From NCBI GenBank assembly GCA_003331265.1, contig QOPV01000011.1, positions 1-39,610 of the forward strand: a stretch of 39,610 nt of DNA, given 5' to 3'. Made by a program: the position numbers and the translations under genes. Positions 9,117 through 17,030 of the stretch are shown here, in pieces. Within the stretch, counting starts at the first letter, position 1. Each line of letters opens with the position of its first letter. This DNA is from Cryomorphaceae bacterium (GTDB taxonomy: Bacteria; Bacteroidota; Bacteroidia; Flavobacteriales; Flavobacteriaceae). The notes beneath the pieces were generated by a model, which worked only from the letters and a program-made list of their open reading frames with translations, had not been told where the DNA came from and ran no database searches.

Positions 9117-10529
9117 TCAATAAAAAGAATTAAACTCTTCAAGGGTTTTTTTGAAGGGGCGCCAATTTATACCTTTTTTCCATTTAGGTGCATTAACCTC
9201 TTTTAAATAACCCTCTAATAAAAAATTAAGATCACTTGTTATATCTGGAAATTGTTTAGAAATGTCATTTTTTTCATTTATATCTTCATCTAAATTGAAC
9301 AATAATAGTTTATTTGAATTAGAAAACTTTATTAGCTTATATTCTTCTTTTATTATGGCTGAATGAGGATTAAAACTACCTCTTCTAAAAGGTAAGTGAA
9401 AAACAAGAAAATCATTATTTCTAATAATCTCTGAATTTACATCAACTAATAAATTATTTTTAAAACTTCCTCCATCCATTGTTTTAGTAAGCTCTAATTT
9501 ACTGGCTAAATCTTGAATGGTAGGTAAAATATCAACACCTGAAATTGGAACAGATGAGCTGCTTCCCGGTTTAATATCAGGTCCTGAAATTATAAAAGGT
9601 ACTCTTATCCCACCCTCGTATAAAGTTCCTTTTCCATGTCGCAGGGGGTAATTATATCCTTTGTTTTTTTTATTTGTTTTTTTACTTCCTAAAATTTGTT
9701 CTACCGCCCCATTGTCTGACATATAAATTACATATGTATTGTCTTGAATTCCCAATTCTTTAACTTTTTTTAATATTTCCCCTACACTTAAATCTAGATC
9801 CTCTGTCATTGCAGCAATAGAGGGGTTTTCGTGATATACTCCTCTATTTTTATCTTTATACTTATCAAATATCTCTTTTCTTGAGACTAGATCTGAATGA
9901 ACAGCATAATGAGAAATTTGCAGGAAAAATGGTTTCTTATTCATGACCTGTTTTTCCATAAATGATAAAGATCTATTTGTAATGCCAAAAATTTGCTTGG
10001 GATCTTCATAATGTTGTGGGAGCCATTTTGTTTGTACAGTTCCGTCAATATTACCATCTACATTCCCTGTCATTCCATCACTATAGTCATATCCAAAGTT
10101 TATTGGTTCAGAATACATTCCAAATTTACCAAAATGACCTGCTACATATTTATTATTAATTTCTTTTAAAGCTCTGGGAATAGTAATCATTCCGAGGTGA
10201 TCTATATGATCAACATTCATTGAAACTCTAATATGTTTTAATCTTGCAGGAGTTTGTCCAAATTGAATAGCATAACGCGTTGGAGAACAAGTAGGTCCTG
10301 GTGAATATGCACGAGAAAAAACCATTCCTGATTTTGCTAAATTTTCAATATTAGTTGTTTCGTAATAATCACTTTTTGAATACTTTTCACTAGACATCAT
10401 TTTATAAGATGTCCCATTCCACCCTTGGTCATCACTAAGTATTAAAATAAAGTTTGGGCTTTTTAATGTATCATTAGTCTTGCAAGAAAAAAAACACAAT
10501 GCAATGAGTAATAAAACTAATTTTTTCAT
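9117..10529 (-). CDS. sulfatase (S1 family, arylsulfatase-like), lipoprotein
   Basis: This 470-residue type I sulfatase removes sulfate esters, probably from sulfated glycans. The modification site is C-S-P-T-R at residues 81-85; C81 would be converted to formylglycine by a maturation enzyme that is not in this window. Metal ligands are visible as D33 and D34 in LSDDQGWN and the D-N pair in YMSDNGAVE. The N-terminus is a lipoprotein signal with lipobox FFSC (C16), so it is a membrane-anchored periplasmic or surface enzyme. It begins 20 bases after the GH10 xylanase gene, which suggests joint action on a sulfated, xylan-like polysaccharide. The exact substrate is not readable from the sequence. 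Confidence 0.94.
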   Translation of the reverse strand: MKKLVLLLIALCFFSCKTNDTLKSPNFILILSDDQGWNGTSYKMMSSEKYSKSDYYETTNIENLAKSGMVFSRAYSPGPTCSPTRYAIQFGQTPARLKHIRVSMNVDHIDHLGMITIPRALKEINNKYVAGHFGKFGMYSEPINFGYDYSDGMTGNVDGNIDGTVQTKWLPQHYEDPKQIFGITNRSLSFMEKQVMNKKPFFLQISHYAVHSDLVSRKEIFDKYKDKNRGVYHENPSIAAMTEDLDLSVGEILKKVKELGIQDNTYVIYMSDNGAVEQILGSKKTNKKNKGYNYPLRHGKGTLYEGGIRVPFIISGPDIKPGSSSSVPISGVDILPTIQDLASKLELTKTMDGGSFKNNLLVDVNSEIIRNNDFLVFHLPFRRGSFNPHSAIIKEEYKLIKFSNSNKLLLFNLDEDINEKNDISKQFPDITSDLNFLLEGYLKEVNAPKWKKGINWRPFKKTLEEFNSFY

Positions 10530-10549
10530 AAACTTTAAAATAACAATAT

Positions 10550-11710
10550 TTAATTATCAAAAAACTTGGGAGTGATGTCTTTATTTTTTAAAGAACTTTT
10601 TAGTAAATCTACAGCCTTTTTTGGGTTTAGATTCGAGTCATAAATATATTTGTACTCATGATCAGATACTTCATTTTTATCATACACTCCCCATGTATTA
10701 AAAGTTACAACGCCATTATTCCTTTTAGCAATTAATGCCTTAGCAATGTTAGCATATCCGTTAGCTTGTCTTTCATACTCTGAATTATTAGGAGGGTCTC
10801 CAGTCATTCTGTAATCAATTTCTGTTATATGAAAATCCAAATCATTTTCATGTGCCCAATCAATTAAAGACAATAAATAATCAAACTGTTCTTTGTTTAA
10901 AGAAAGAATAACATTATCTCTTAAATGTGCTTGCCATCCCAATCCGTCAATTCTCAGTCCCTTATTTTTTAAATATAAAATAGTTTCTTTTACTTTATCC
11001 CACATTACTGGTTGCATGCCCTGATGTTGATTAAAAACTAAACTAATATTAGGAGCATGTTCTTTTGCAATCTCAAAAGATCTAATTATGTATAATGGAA
11101 TACCATCTTCATTTTCTCCAATTTGAGTCCATGGGTTTTGATAACCAGTACCAGCTTTTTCAATAGTCCAATTTGCATTCTTATCTATTGTTTCATTAAC
11201 TACATCCATCCATTTAACATTATTCTCATTATTTATTTTTTTACAAAGTTCCGTCAAAAATTCTTCATAATTTTTAATAAGCTCCTCATTTGTTCTAGAA
11301 TCAGTTTTTGCCCAAGTTGAAGATTGAGGTCCTATTGGACCATGAACACGCATTTGAAGATTGTTTTTATTAGCAAAATCTAAAAAGGCATCTACCCTTT
11401 CCCAATTCCATTGGTCAGGTTCTGGGTGAACTATGGTTTGTTTGAATGAATTTTCAGCCACCACGTAATCAAATTCTTTTAAAAATAAATCTTCAACATT
11501 AGAACTAAACTGATAAAAATTTAATGTAGCTCCGAATTTAAAAGTATCTGTATTATACTCATCTGACATGATTTTTTTAAAACTATCAGTAATTTTTCCA
11601 GAATTTGGATCTGGATCTGGATCTTTATCTATAACAGTTGATTCGTCAGAACCACTTGAACAATTTATAAACAAAAAAACAAAAAGAAGCTTTATAATTG
11701 TATTTTTCAT
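10550..11710 (-). CDS. endo-1,4-beta-xylanase, glycoside hydrolase family 10, lipoprotein
   Basis: This is a 386-residue GH10 TIM-barrel enzyme cleaving beta-1,4-xylan or mixed beta-xylan. The catalytic residues are E173 (acid/base, in WMDVVNET) and E297 (nucleophile, in FHITEIDYR); the HQG and GLGWQAHL segments match GH10 strands. A lipoprotein signal ends in FINC (C17). It is followed by an Asp-Pro linker (DPDPDP) encoded by a GGATCT hexamer array on the plus strand. There is no carbohydrate-binding module. The gene is 20 bases before the sulfatase gene, so the two are probably cotranscribed. No SusC/SusD or xylosidase gene is near. Confidence 0.95.
   Translation of the reverse strand: MKNTIIKLLFVFLFINCSSGSDESTVIDKDPDPDPNSGKITDSFKKIMSDEYNTDTFKFGATLNFYQFSSNVEDLFLKEFDYVVAENSFKQTIVHPEPDQWNWERVDAFLDFANKNNLQMRVHGPIGPQSSTWAKTDSRTNEELIKNYEEFLTELCKKINNENNVKWMDVVNETIDKNANWTIEKAGTGYQNPWTQIGENEDGIPLYIIRSFEIAKEHAPNISLVFNQHQGMQPVMWDKVKETILYLKNKGLRIDGLGWQAHLRDNVILSLNKEQFDYLLSLIDWAHENDLDFHITEIDYRMTGDPPNNSEYERQANGYANIAKALIAKRNNGVVTFNTWGVYDKNEVSDHEYKYIYDSNLNPKKAVDLLKSSLKNKDITPKFFDN
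11607..11624. repeat. in-frame hexanucleotide repeat encoding the Asp-Pro linker
   Basis: Three exact copies of GGATCT (plus strand) encode DPDPDP in the linker just after the lipobox of the GH10 xylanase. Because the unit is six bases, gain or loss of copies would change linker length without breaking the frame. Confidence 0.7.
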
Positions 11711-11805
11711 AGATGAAAATTAATAATAAAATGTTAGGAAAATATGGCTCAATTAATCATGTAATAGGCACTCTAAGGTCATGTTTTACAAAGTGGTAAA
11801 AAACT

Positions 11806-13083
11806 TCAATAATTATATTTGTCTTTCCAGTTTTTTTTTAAAAATTCTCTTTGAACATTCTCCCTTGAATTATTCCCAGGTTTATAGAACTTTAATCCCT
11901 TTATCGATTCTGGCATAAATTCTTGGTCCGCAAAATTATTATTAAAGTTATGAGCATACTTATAATTCTCTCCATAACCTAACTCTTTCATAAGTTTAGT
12001 AGAAGCATTTCTTATTTTTAGAGGAACAGACAGGTTTCCAGTTTCTTCAACTTTTTGTTGAGCCTTATTTATAGCAATATATGCCGAATTACTCTTTTCT
12101 GAACAAGCCAAATAAATAGCACATTGACTTAATATAATTCTTGATTCAGGATTTCCAACACAGCTAACGGCCTGAAATGTGTTGTTAGCTATTACAAGCG
12201 CAGTAGGATTAGCATTTCCAATATCTTCGCTTGCAAGAATAATCATTCTTCTAGCAATAAACTTAACATCTTCTCCACCTTGGATCATTCTAGCAAGCCA
12301 ATATACAGAAGCATTAGGATCACTTCCTCTTATAGATTTTATAAATGCTGATATAATATCATAATGTTGATCACCTGATTTATCATAACGAATTGTATCA
12401 TTTTGAATCATTTCTAATACAATATCATCTGTTATTATAATCTCCTTATTAACGAAAGAATTAACTATTAATTCAAAAATATTTAGAAGTTTGCGGGCGT
12501 CACCGCCTGAAAACCTTAACAACGCATTAGTCTCTTGAAGTTTGATCGATTTCTTAGATAAATGTTCATCTTTAGAAATTGCACGCCTTAAAAGGCTTTC
12601 CAAGTCGTTTTTATTAAAAGAGTTCAAAGTATAAACCTGACATCTGGATAATAAAGCTGAAATAACTTCAAAACTCGGATTTTCAGTCGTAGCTCCAATT
12701 AATGTTACCCAACCTTTTTCAACAGCCTGAAGAAGCGAATCTTGTTGAGACTTGCTAAACCTGTGAATTTCATCTATAAATAATATAGGATTTTTTGCAG
12801 TAAATAATCCAACACTTTGTTTGGCTTTATTAATAACATCTCTAATGTCTTTAACTCCAGAATTAATTGCACTAAGAGTGTAAAAAGGTCTTTCGGATTC
12901 TAAAGCTATAATATTCGCAAGTGTAGTCTTTCCAATTCCTGGTGGTCCCCAAAAAATAATTGAAGGAATTAAACCTCTTTTTATATGTTGTGTTAAAATT
13001 CCTTTTTTACCAACCAAATGAGATTGACTAATGTAATCTTCGAGTTTTTTAGGTCGGAGTCGCTCTGCCAAAGGCTCGTTCAT
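11806..13083 (-). CDS. rarA: replication-associated recombination protein A (RarA/MgsA), AAA+ ATPase
   Basis: This 425-residue AAA+ ATPase of the RarA/MgsA/WRNIP1 family is related to clamp loaders and acts at stalled replication forks. Walker A is GPPGIGKTT (residues 46-54) and Walker B is LFIDEIHRF (101-109, D104 and E105), followed by the sensor-1 segment GATTENPSFE. The C-terminal half contains the family-specific stretch SAFIKSIRGSDPNASVYWLARM and GGEDVKFIARR, which places it in RarA rather than RuvB. It is cytoplasmic and of usual length. It lies upstream of the GH10/sulfatase pair by 95 bases, which is probably chance order rather than a functional link. Confidence 0.95.
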   Translation of the reverse strand: MNEPLAERLRPKKLEDYISQSHLVGKKGILTQHIKRGLIPSIIFWGPPGIGKTTLANIIALESERPFYTLSAINSGVKDIRDVINKAKQSVGLFTAKNPILFIDEIHRFSKSQQDSLLQAVEKGWVTLIGATTENPSFEVISALLSRCQVYTLNSFNKNDLESLLRRAISKDEHLSKKSIKLQETNALLRFSGGDARKLLNIFELIVNSFVNKEIIITDDIVLEMIQNDTIRYDKSGDQHYDIISAFIKSIRGSDPNASVYWLARMIQGGEDVKFIARRMIILASEDIGNANPTALVIANNTFQAVSCVGNPESRIILSQCAIYLACSEKSNSAYIAINKAQQKVEETGNLSVPLKIRNASTKLMKELGYGENYKYAHNFNNNFADQEFMPESIKGLKFYKPGNNSRENVQREFLKKNWKDKYNY

Positions 13084-13113
13084 ATCTTAAATACTAACAA
13101 CTATTAAATTAGT

Positions 13114-13163
13114 TTGCTTAAGAATACTAATCTACAGAACTTTAAGAATATCTTTTTAAGCAA
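13114..13163. promoter_or_regulatory. inverted repeat in the divergent rarA / dgcA-like intergenic region
   Basis: TTGCTTAA at 13114-13121 and its exact reverse complement TTAAGCAA at 13156-13163 flank a 34-base spacer. The arms overlap two copies of a TTAAGAATA direct repeat (13118-13126 and 13142-13150). The element lies in the 185-base gap between divergent genes and could be an operator, but AT-rich chance pairing is possible. Confidence 0.3.
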
Positions 13164-13208
13164 GAATATATTTATAAAGTTATAAATTTTTTATTCTCGA
13201 TTATTTGT

Positions 13209-13239
13209 TTGACTTAATTAAAATATTCAAAATAATTTG
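13209..13239 (+). promoter_or_regulatory. candidate promoter for the dgcA-dgcN-like operon
   Basis: TTGAC at 13209-13213 and TAATTTG at 13233-13239 resemble the Bacteroidota -33 (TTG) and -7 (TAnnTTTG) elements. The -7 element is one base short and the spacer of 21 is longer than the usual 17-19. It lies 30-60 bases before the ATG at 13269. Confidence 0.3.
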
Positions 13240-13268
13240 AGTAATTATTTATATTTTTAAAAGTGTAT

Positions 13269-14303
13269 ATGAAAATTAGTTTTCAAAAAGTTTTATTAAA
13301 TAAAAGATTCCCTTTAAAAATCAGCAGATTTGTTTCTTCTTCATGCTACAACGTCTTTATTAAAGTTGAAAAAGATGGAATCATCGGATGGGGAGAATCC
13401 GCTCCTGCCGAAAAAGGGGCTAAAACTGCCGATGAGATCATAACTGAATTAGAAAAGCTTATTAAAACCAATATTAGCAATAAATCTATTTCTGAAATTG
13501 AACAAATCAGTCGTGAACTAAAAATTTCGCCTTGCTCATATGCAGGATTAGACATTGCTTTATGGGACTGGAAAGCTAAAAAAGCAAACATGCCACTACA
13601 TGCACTTTTAGGTTTGCCAATTCCTAAAACTAAAACCTCTTTAACTATTGGAATAATGAGTCCAGAATCTGTTAAAGAAAGAATTCCTCTTTTGTTTCAA
13701 AACAGCACAGCGAAGTATCTTAAGGTCAAATTAGGATCTCCAGATGGAATTGATACTGACAAGTTAATGTATGAGCAAGTATTAGAGAGTTCGAAAAAAT
13801 ATAATCTTGGGCTAAGAGTAGATGCAAATGGAGGATGGAATACTGAAGAAGCAAAATATATGATAGAATGGTTATCCAAAAGAAAATGTGATTATGTTGA
13901 GCAACCTATAGAACAGGGAATGGAAAAAAATCTTAAAACATTATATGAAAATAGACTTCTTCCAATATTTGTTGATGAATCATGTCAATTTTCACAAGAT
14001 ATTATTGAATACTCTGAATGGGTAGATGGGGTAAATTTAAAATTAATGAAGAGTGGAGGTATAACTGAAGGATTAAAAGTTTTAGCAACTGCTAAAGCTT
14101 ATGGATTAAAAACGATGATTGGATGCATGAGTGAATCTTCTATTTCTATTTCTGCTGCTGCATCAATTTCTGGCCATATTGACCATATTGATCTAGATTC
14201 CCATTATAATTTAAAACCTGATCCTGCGTATGGAGCAGAAATGATTGATGGTATAACTATGCCAAGATTATCACCAGGCCACGGAGCGTTTCTAACAAAT
14301 TAA
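13269..14303 (+). CDS. dgcA: enolase-superfamily dipeptide epimerase / N-acetyl-D-glutamate racemase (DgcA-like)
   Basis: This is a 344-residue muconate-lactonising subgroup enzyme of the enolase superfamily. Visible catalytic parts are the K152-x-K154 base pair (KVK), metal ligands D185 (DANGGW), E211 (EQP) and D236 (VDES), the second-face lysine in NLKLMKSGG (258-264), and the specificity segment IDLDS (307-311). These match L-Ala-D/L-Glu epimerases and DgcA. The next gene, 10 bases downstream, is a DUF1611 protein of the DgcN type. This is the gene pair known from marine Proteobacteria for D-glutamate use (DgcN N-acetylates D-Glu; DgcA racemises N-acetyl-D-Glu). I therefore prefer DgcA to a murein dipeptide epimerase. 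The ATG at 13269 is chosen over an in-frame GTG at 13263. Confidence 0.75.
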   Translation: MKISFQKVLLNKRFPLKISRFVSSSCYNVFIKVEKDGIIGWGESAPAEKGAKTADEIITELEKLIKTNISNKSISEIEQISRELKISPCSYAGLDIALWDWKAKKANMPLHALLGLPIPKTKTSLTIGIMSPESVKERIPLLFQNSTAKYLKVKLGSPDGIDTDKLMYEQVLESSKKYNLGLRVDANGGWNTEEAKYMIEWLSKRKCDYVEQPIEQGMEKNLKTLYENRLLPIFVDESCQFSQDIIEYSEWVDGVNLKLMKSGGITEGLKVLATAKAYGLKTMIGCMSESSISISAAASISGHIDHIDLDSHYNLKPDPAYGAEMIDGITMPRLSPGHGAFLTN

Positions 14304-14313
14304 ACCAAATTTA

Positions 14314-15345
14314 ATGCTAAACAATTCATCTAAGGTCGCAATATACATGCAGGGACATTTGTTTACAGATTATGGAAAAATGGGACATGGTGCGCTCAGA
14401 TACTTGTCTAATGAAATAGTTGCAGTAATTGATTCAGAAAATTCAGGAAAAAATATAAAAGATTGTTTTCCTATTGACAAAAGTGTTCCTATTGTAAAAG
14501 ATATTGATACAGCTATTTCCAATGGTGCAGAAGTTCTTCTTTTAGGAATAGCTAGCTCTGGAGGTAAAATACCTGAATCTTGGCTTCCAATTATTGACAG
14601 AGCAATATTCAAAGGTTTATCAATTATTAATGGACTTCACGATGAATTAGAAATGAAGTTTAAAGATTCGTTATCTATTAACCAGTGGATATGGGATGTT
14701 CGAATTCCACAATTTACACCGAGAATAGCAGCGGCTAGAGCTTTAAAAACAAATAATAAAAGAATCTTGTGTGTTGGAACGGATATGGCATGTGGAAAAA
14801 TGACTACAGGGCTTGAACTTTATAAATGGGCTAAAGAAAATAAAATTAAAAGTAGTTTTATAGCAACTGGCCAAATAGGAATTACAGTTACGGGAAAAGG
14901 AATCCCTCTTGACGCCTATAAAGTAGATCATGCATGTGGTGCAGTGGAACAAATGGTTTTAAAAGAGTCTAAAAGTGATTGGGTCTTTATTGAGGGTCAA
15001 GGTTCATTACTTCACCCAGGAAGTACCGCTACATTACCATTAATGAGAGGAAGCTGTGCTACTCATCTAATTTTATGTCACCGAGCCAATATGACTCATC
15101 TAGGTCCACCCGCTGAACACATAAAAATTCCTAACCTTAAAAATGTAATAGAATTAAATGAGTCATTATTAAATGCATGCGGAACTTTTATGAGTGCTAA
15201 AGTCATTGGAATATCATTAAATACCGAAGGTTTAAGTGACAAGGAAGCTCTAAAAGAAATTGATTATTGGGAAGCACAAACAAACCTTCCAGTAACAGAT
15301 GTTATTCGTTTTGGTCCTAAAAAATTAGCTAAGGCAATCAAATAA
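14314..15345 (+). CDS. dgcN: DUF1611 P-loop protein, D-glutamate N-acetyltransferase-like (DgcN-like)
   Basis: This 343-residue DUF1611 family protein has a glycine-rich N-terminal half (GHLFTDYGKMGHG near 14-26; LLLGIASSGG) and a P-loop-like motif GTDMACGKMTT at residues 155-165. The motif is followed by ATGQIGI and the conserved HACGAVEQMV and IEGQGSLLHPG blocks. DgcN, a member of this family, is reported to N-acetylate D-glutamate before DgcA racemises the product. Immediate linkage to the enolase-superfamily gene, with a 10-base gap, is the main reason for the functional name. The deacetylase needed to release L-Glu is not encoded nearby. It is cytoplasmic, with no signal peptide. Confidence 0.75.
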   Translation: MLNNSSKVAIYMQGHLFTDYGKMGHGALRYLSNEIVAVIDSENSGKNIKDCFPIDKSVPIVKDIDTAISNGAEVLLLGIASSGGKIPESWLPIIDRAIFKGLSIINGLHDELEMKFKDSLSINQWIWDVRIPQFTPRIAAARALKTNNKRILCVGTDMACGKMTTGLELYKWAKENKIKSSFIATGQIGITVTGKGIPLDAYKVDHACGAVEQMVLKESKSDWVFIEGQGSLLHPGSTATLPLMRGSCATHLILCHRANMTHLGPPAEHIKIPNLKNVIELNESLLNACGTFMSAKVIGISLNTEGLSDKEALKEIDYWEAQTNLPVTDVIRFGPKKLAKAIK

Positions 15346-15392
15346 AATTAATTTTAAAATAGTTTAATTTTACTTAAAATCTGATTTGAGTT

Positions 15393-15953
15393 ATGAAAAA
15401 ATATATTATAATCTTTCAACTATTATTTTCTACTTCACTGTTAGCTCAACAAATTGATATTATAAATCCAGAAAAAGAAATTGGATTAAATAACTGGAGG
15501 ATTGTAAACGATAATGTAATGGGAGGAGTTTCTAAATCTACTTTATATCTTAACAAATCTGGTAATTTAATTTTTAGCGGTGATGTTTCATTAGATAATA
15601 ATGGAGGATTTGCTTCATGTAGGTTAGCAATCGATAATGTAAATTTAGAGGGTATTAGTTCTTTTAAGATAAGAGTAAAAGGAGATGGTAATACTTATAA
15701 ATTTAGAGTAAGTGAAAGGTATAGCTCGATAAATTATTCTTCAAACTTTAAAACCATAAAAGAAAAATGGGTGGAAATTAATATTCCCTTGGAAAAATTG
15801 GAACCTACATTTATGGGTTATTATTCCTCCAGAGCTCCTAGATTAAAGATTGAAAACATGAGATCTATAGGTTTTTTAATTTCTGACAAACAAGAAGGCA
15901 GTTTTAATTTAGAGATAATGTTAGTTGAGGGTATTTATAAAGATAAATTATAA
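15393..15953 (+). CDS. secreted CIA30 family protein
   Basis: This 186-residue protein has a Sec signal peptide (cleavage near LLAQ, residue 19) followed by a CIA30 (complex I intermediate-associated protein 30) domain, a jelly-roll related to some carbohydrate-binding modules. The family hallmark is WRIVNDNVMGGVSKS (35-49); other conserved parts are FSGDVSLDNNGGFASCR and the FKIRVKGDGNTYKFRV strand. Bacterial exported CIA30 proteins have no proven role; ligand binding at the cell surface is plausible because of the fold. The gene is 47 bases after the dgcN-like gene and 42 before a small unknown gene on the same strand, so it may be part of the same transcript. Confidence 0.88.
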   Translation: MKKYIIIFQLLFSTSLLAQQIDIINPEKEIGLNNWRIVNDNVMGGVSKSTLYLNKSGNLIFSGDVSLDNNGGFASCRLAIDNVNLEGISSFKIRVKGDGNTYKFRVSERYSSINYSSNFKTIKEKWVEINIPLEKLEPTFMGYYSSRAPRLKIENMRSIGFLISDKQEGSFNLEIMLVEGIYKDKL

Positions 15954-15995
15954 GACAATTACTATTATATGTATTTTTGAAAAAATTTTAATTTT

Positions 15996-16283
15996 ATGAA
16001 AGACCAAAAATTAATTGATGAATTCCTTCAAAGTTTTAAGCCAAAAGAAAATCAAAGCTGGAAAAGCTGTTATTTTTTTTCCCATTTTCTTAAAAAAAAT
16101 CACAATATTGACGCAGAATTAATTGAGGGAATTTCTAGAATTAATGAAATCGATTATTGGATAGTTAGGGTAAACGAAACTGATATTGACATTCACGCTA
16201 AAGCCGTAGGATTAGAGCCTGATTATATAGACAAACCTGAGGTTATTTGGAGCTTAGAAGAATTTGAAAAAGATAATTTCTAA
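15996..16283 (+). CDS. small uncharacterised cytoplasmic protein
   Basis: This is a 95-residue acidic protein that I do not recognise. It has no signal peptide or membrane segment. The layout is an N-terminal helix, a Cys-containing helix (SWKSCYFFSHFL, C25), a strand AELIEG, a strand YWIVRV, then DIDIHAKA (H67). The order Cys helix, strand, aromatic strand, then His/Asp strand loosely recalls transglutaminase- or papain-type minimal folds, but no clear catalytic triad can be assigned and this is speculation. The ORF is in series with the CIA30 gene and is convergent, with a 14-base gap, with the membrane protein gene. Confidence 0.7.
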   Translation: MKDQKLIDEFLQSFKPKENQSWKSCYFFSHFLKKNHNIDAELIEGISRINEIDYWIVRVNETDIDIHAKAVGLEPDYIDKPEVIWSLEEFEKDNF

Positions 16284-16297
16284 TATTTAAGTTCGAT

Positions 16298-16840
16298 CTA
16301 TTCTTTTTTGATTTTAAATAATTTATATCCATAAATTATAAAAGATAATAATACTAAACTCAATCCAACATAATGAAATAATTCTGTTGGGGCACCTATA
16401 AATTCTCCTTTAATCCTTGCTATGTAGGTCATAGCCATTACAATACCAACGTAATAAAAGTATATTATATGAAATATTGAATTGCTTATCTTATCAATAA
16501 TTAAAGGGTAAATAATAATAAGTAAATAAGCAATAAAGCCACCTAAAAGTTTATAAGGAACTATCGGAAGATCATTTAAAAAAACAGAAAGTGACAAATA
16601 CACAAAATGAATTAAATGTAAAATTGCAAAAACTAAAGTTGCTTTTTTAGTAAAATTAAATACACCTTGTTTATATTCAAGTGAAAAGAGATAAAAACAT
16701 AATAAATAAACAAAAAGGGATAATCTTCCAGAGTATCTTGCAGAGTACCTAAACACTTCACTCAAATCAATAAAATAAAAATAAAAATATAGTAGAATAA
16801 AAAATTCTATTAAAACCCCAATTAAAATAATTTTTTTCAT
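16298..16840 (-). CDS. six-helix integral membrane protein, ferric-reductase-like pattern
   Basis: This 180-residue hydrophobic protein has about six predicted membrane helices (roughly 4-24, 38-54, 66-88, 96-114, 121-140, 153-172). Histidines H75 and H78 lie in helix 3 (ILHLIHF), H124 in helix 5 and H156 in helix 6. The RYSGRLSLFVYLL segment at helix 2 and the histidine placement recall ferric-reductase-like/MsrQ-type haem-binding membrane domains, but the similarity is only by pattern. There is no partner reductase gene in the window. It is divergent from the fasciclin gene. Confidence 0.75.
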   Translation of the reverse strand: MKKIILIGVLIEFFILLYFYFYFIDLSEVFRYSARYSGRLSLFVYLLCFYLFSLEYKQGVFNFTKKATLVFAILHLIHFVYLSLSVFLNDLPIVPYKLLGGFIAYLLIIIYPLIIDKISNSIFHIIYFYYVGIVMAMTYIARIKGEFIGAPTELFHYVGLSLVLLSFIIYGYKLFKIKKE

Positions 16841-16974
16841 AAATACTAAGATTTATAGTTTGATTAAATATATTTTATCAATTACTATTCTAAAATATTA
16901 TCTATAAATTAGTTATATAAAATATAATCTAAAAATAGTTATAAACTATACTTATAATTATATTAGATTTAAGA

Positions 16975-16991
16975 ATACTTAAATTAAGTAT
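16975..16991. promoter_or_regulatory. 17-bp perfect palindrome upstream of the fasciclin gene
   Basis: ATACTTAA-A-TTAAGTAT is a perfect 8+1+8 dyad lying 39 bases before the fasciclin start codon, in a 190-base divergent gap that holds no gene. Its size and symmetry fit a dimeric repressor or activator site. Nearby TTTATTTG (17009-17016) is a poor match to a -7 element. Confidence 0.4.
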
Positions 16992-17030
16992 ATTTAAATT
17001 TTTGGCACTTTATTTGCAAAAACAATAAGT

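Noticed and set aside
9117-11710. A complete polysaccharide utilisation locus
   Set aside because: No SusC, SusD, hybrid two-component regulator or ECF sigma/anti-sigma pair was found around the xylanase and sulfatase genes.
11784-11801. Short hairpin TTTTAC / GTAAAA downstream of rarA on the minus strand
   Set aside because: The 6-bp AT-rich stem has no T run after it in the direction of transcription, so it is not supported as a terminator.
15996-16283. Transglutaminase/papain-like fold for the 95-residue protein
   Set aside because: Only the order of a Cys helix and a His/Asp strand is suggestive; the usual His-x-Trp strand is replaced by Asp-Tyr-Trp and no triad can be assigned.
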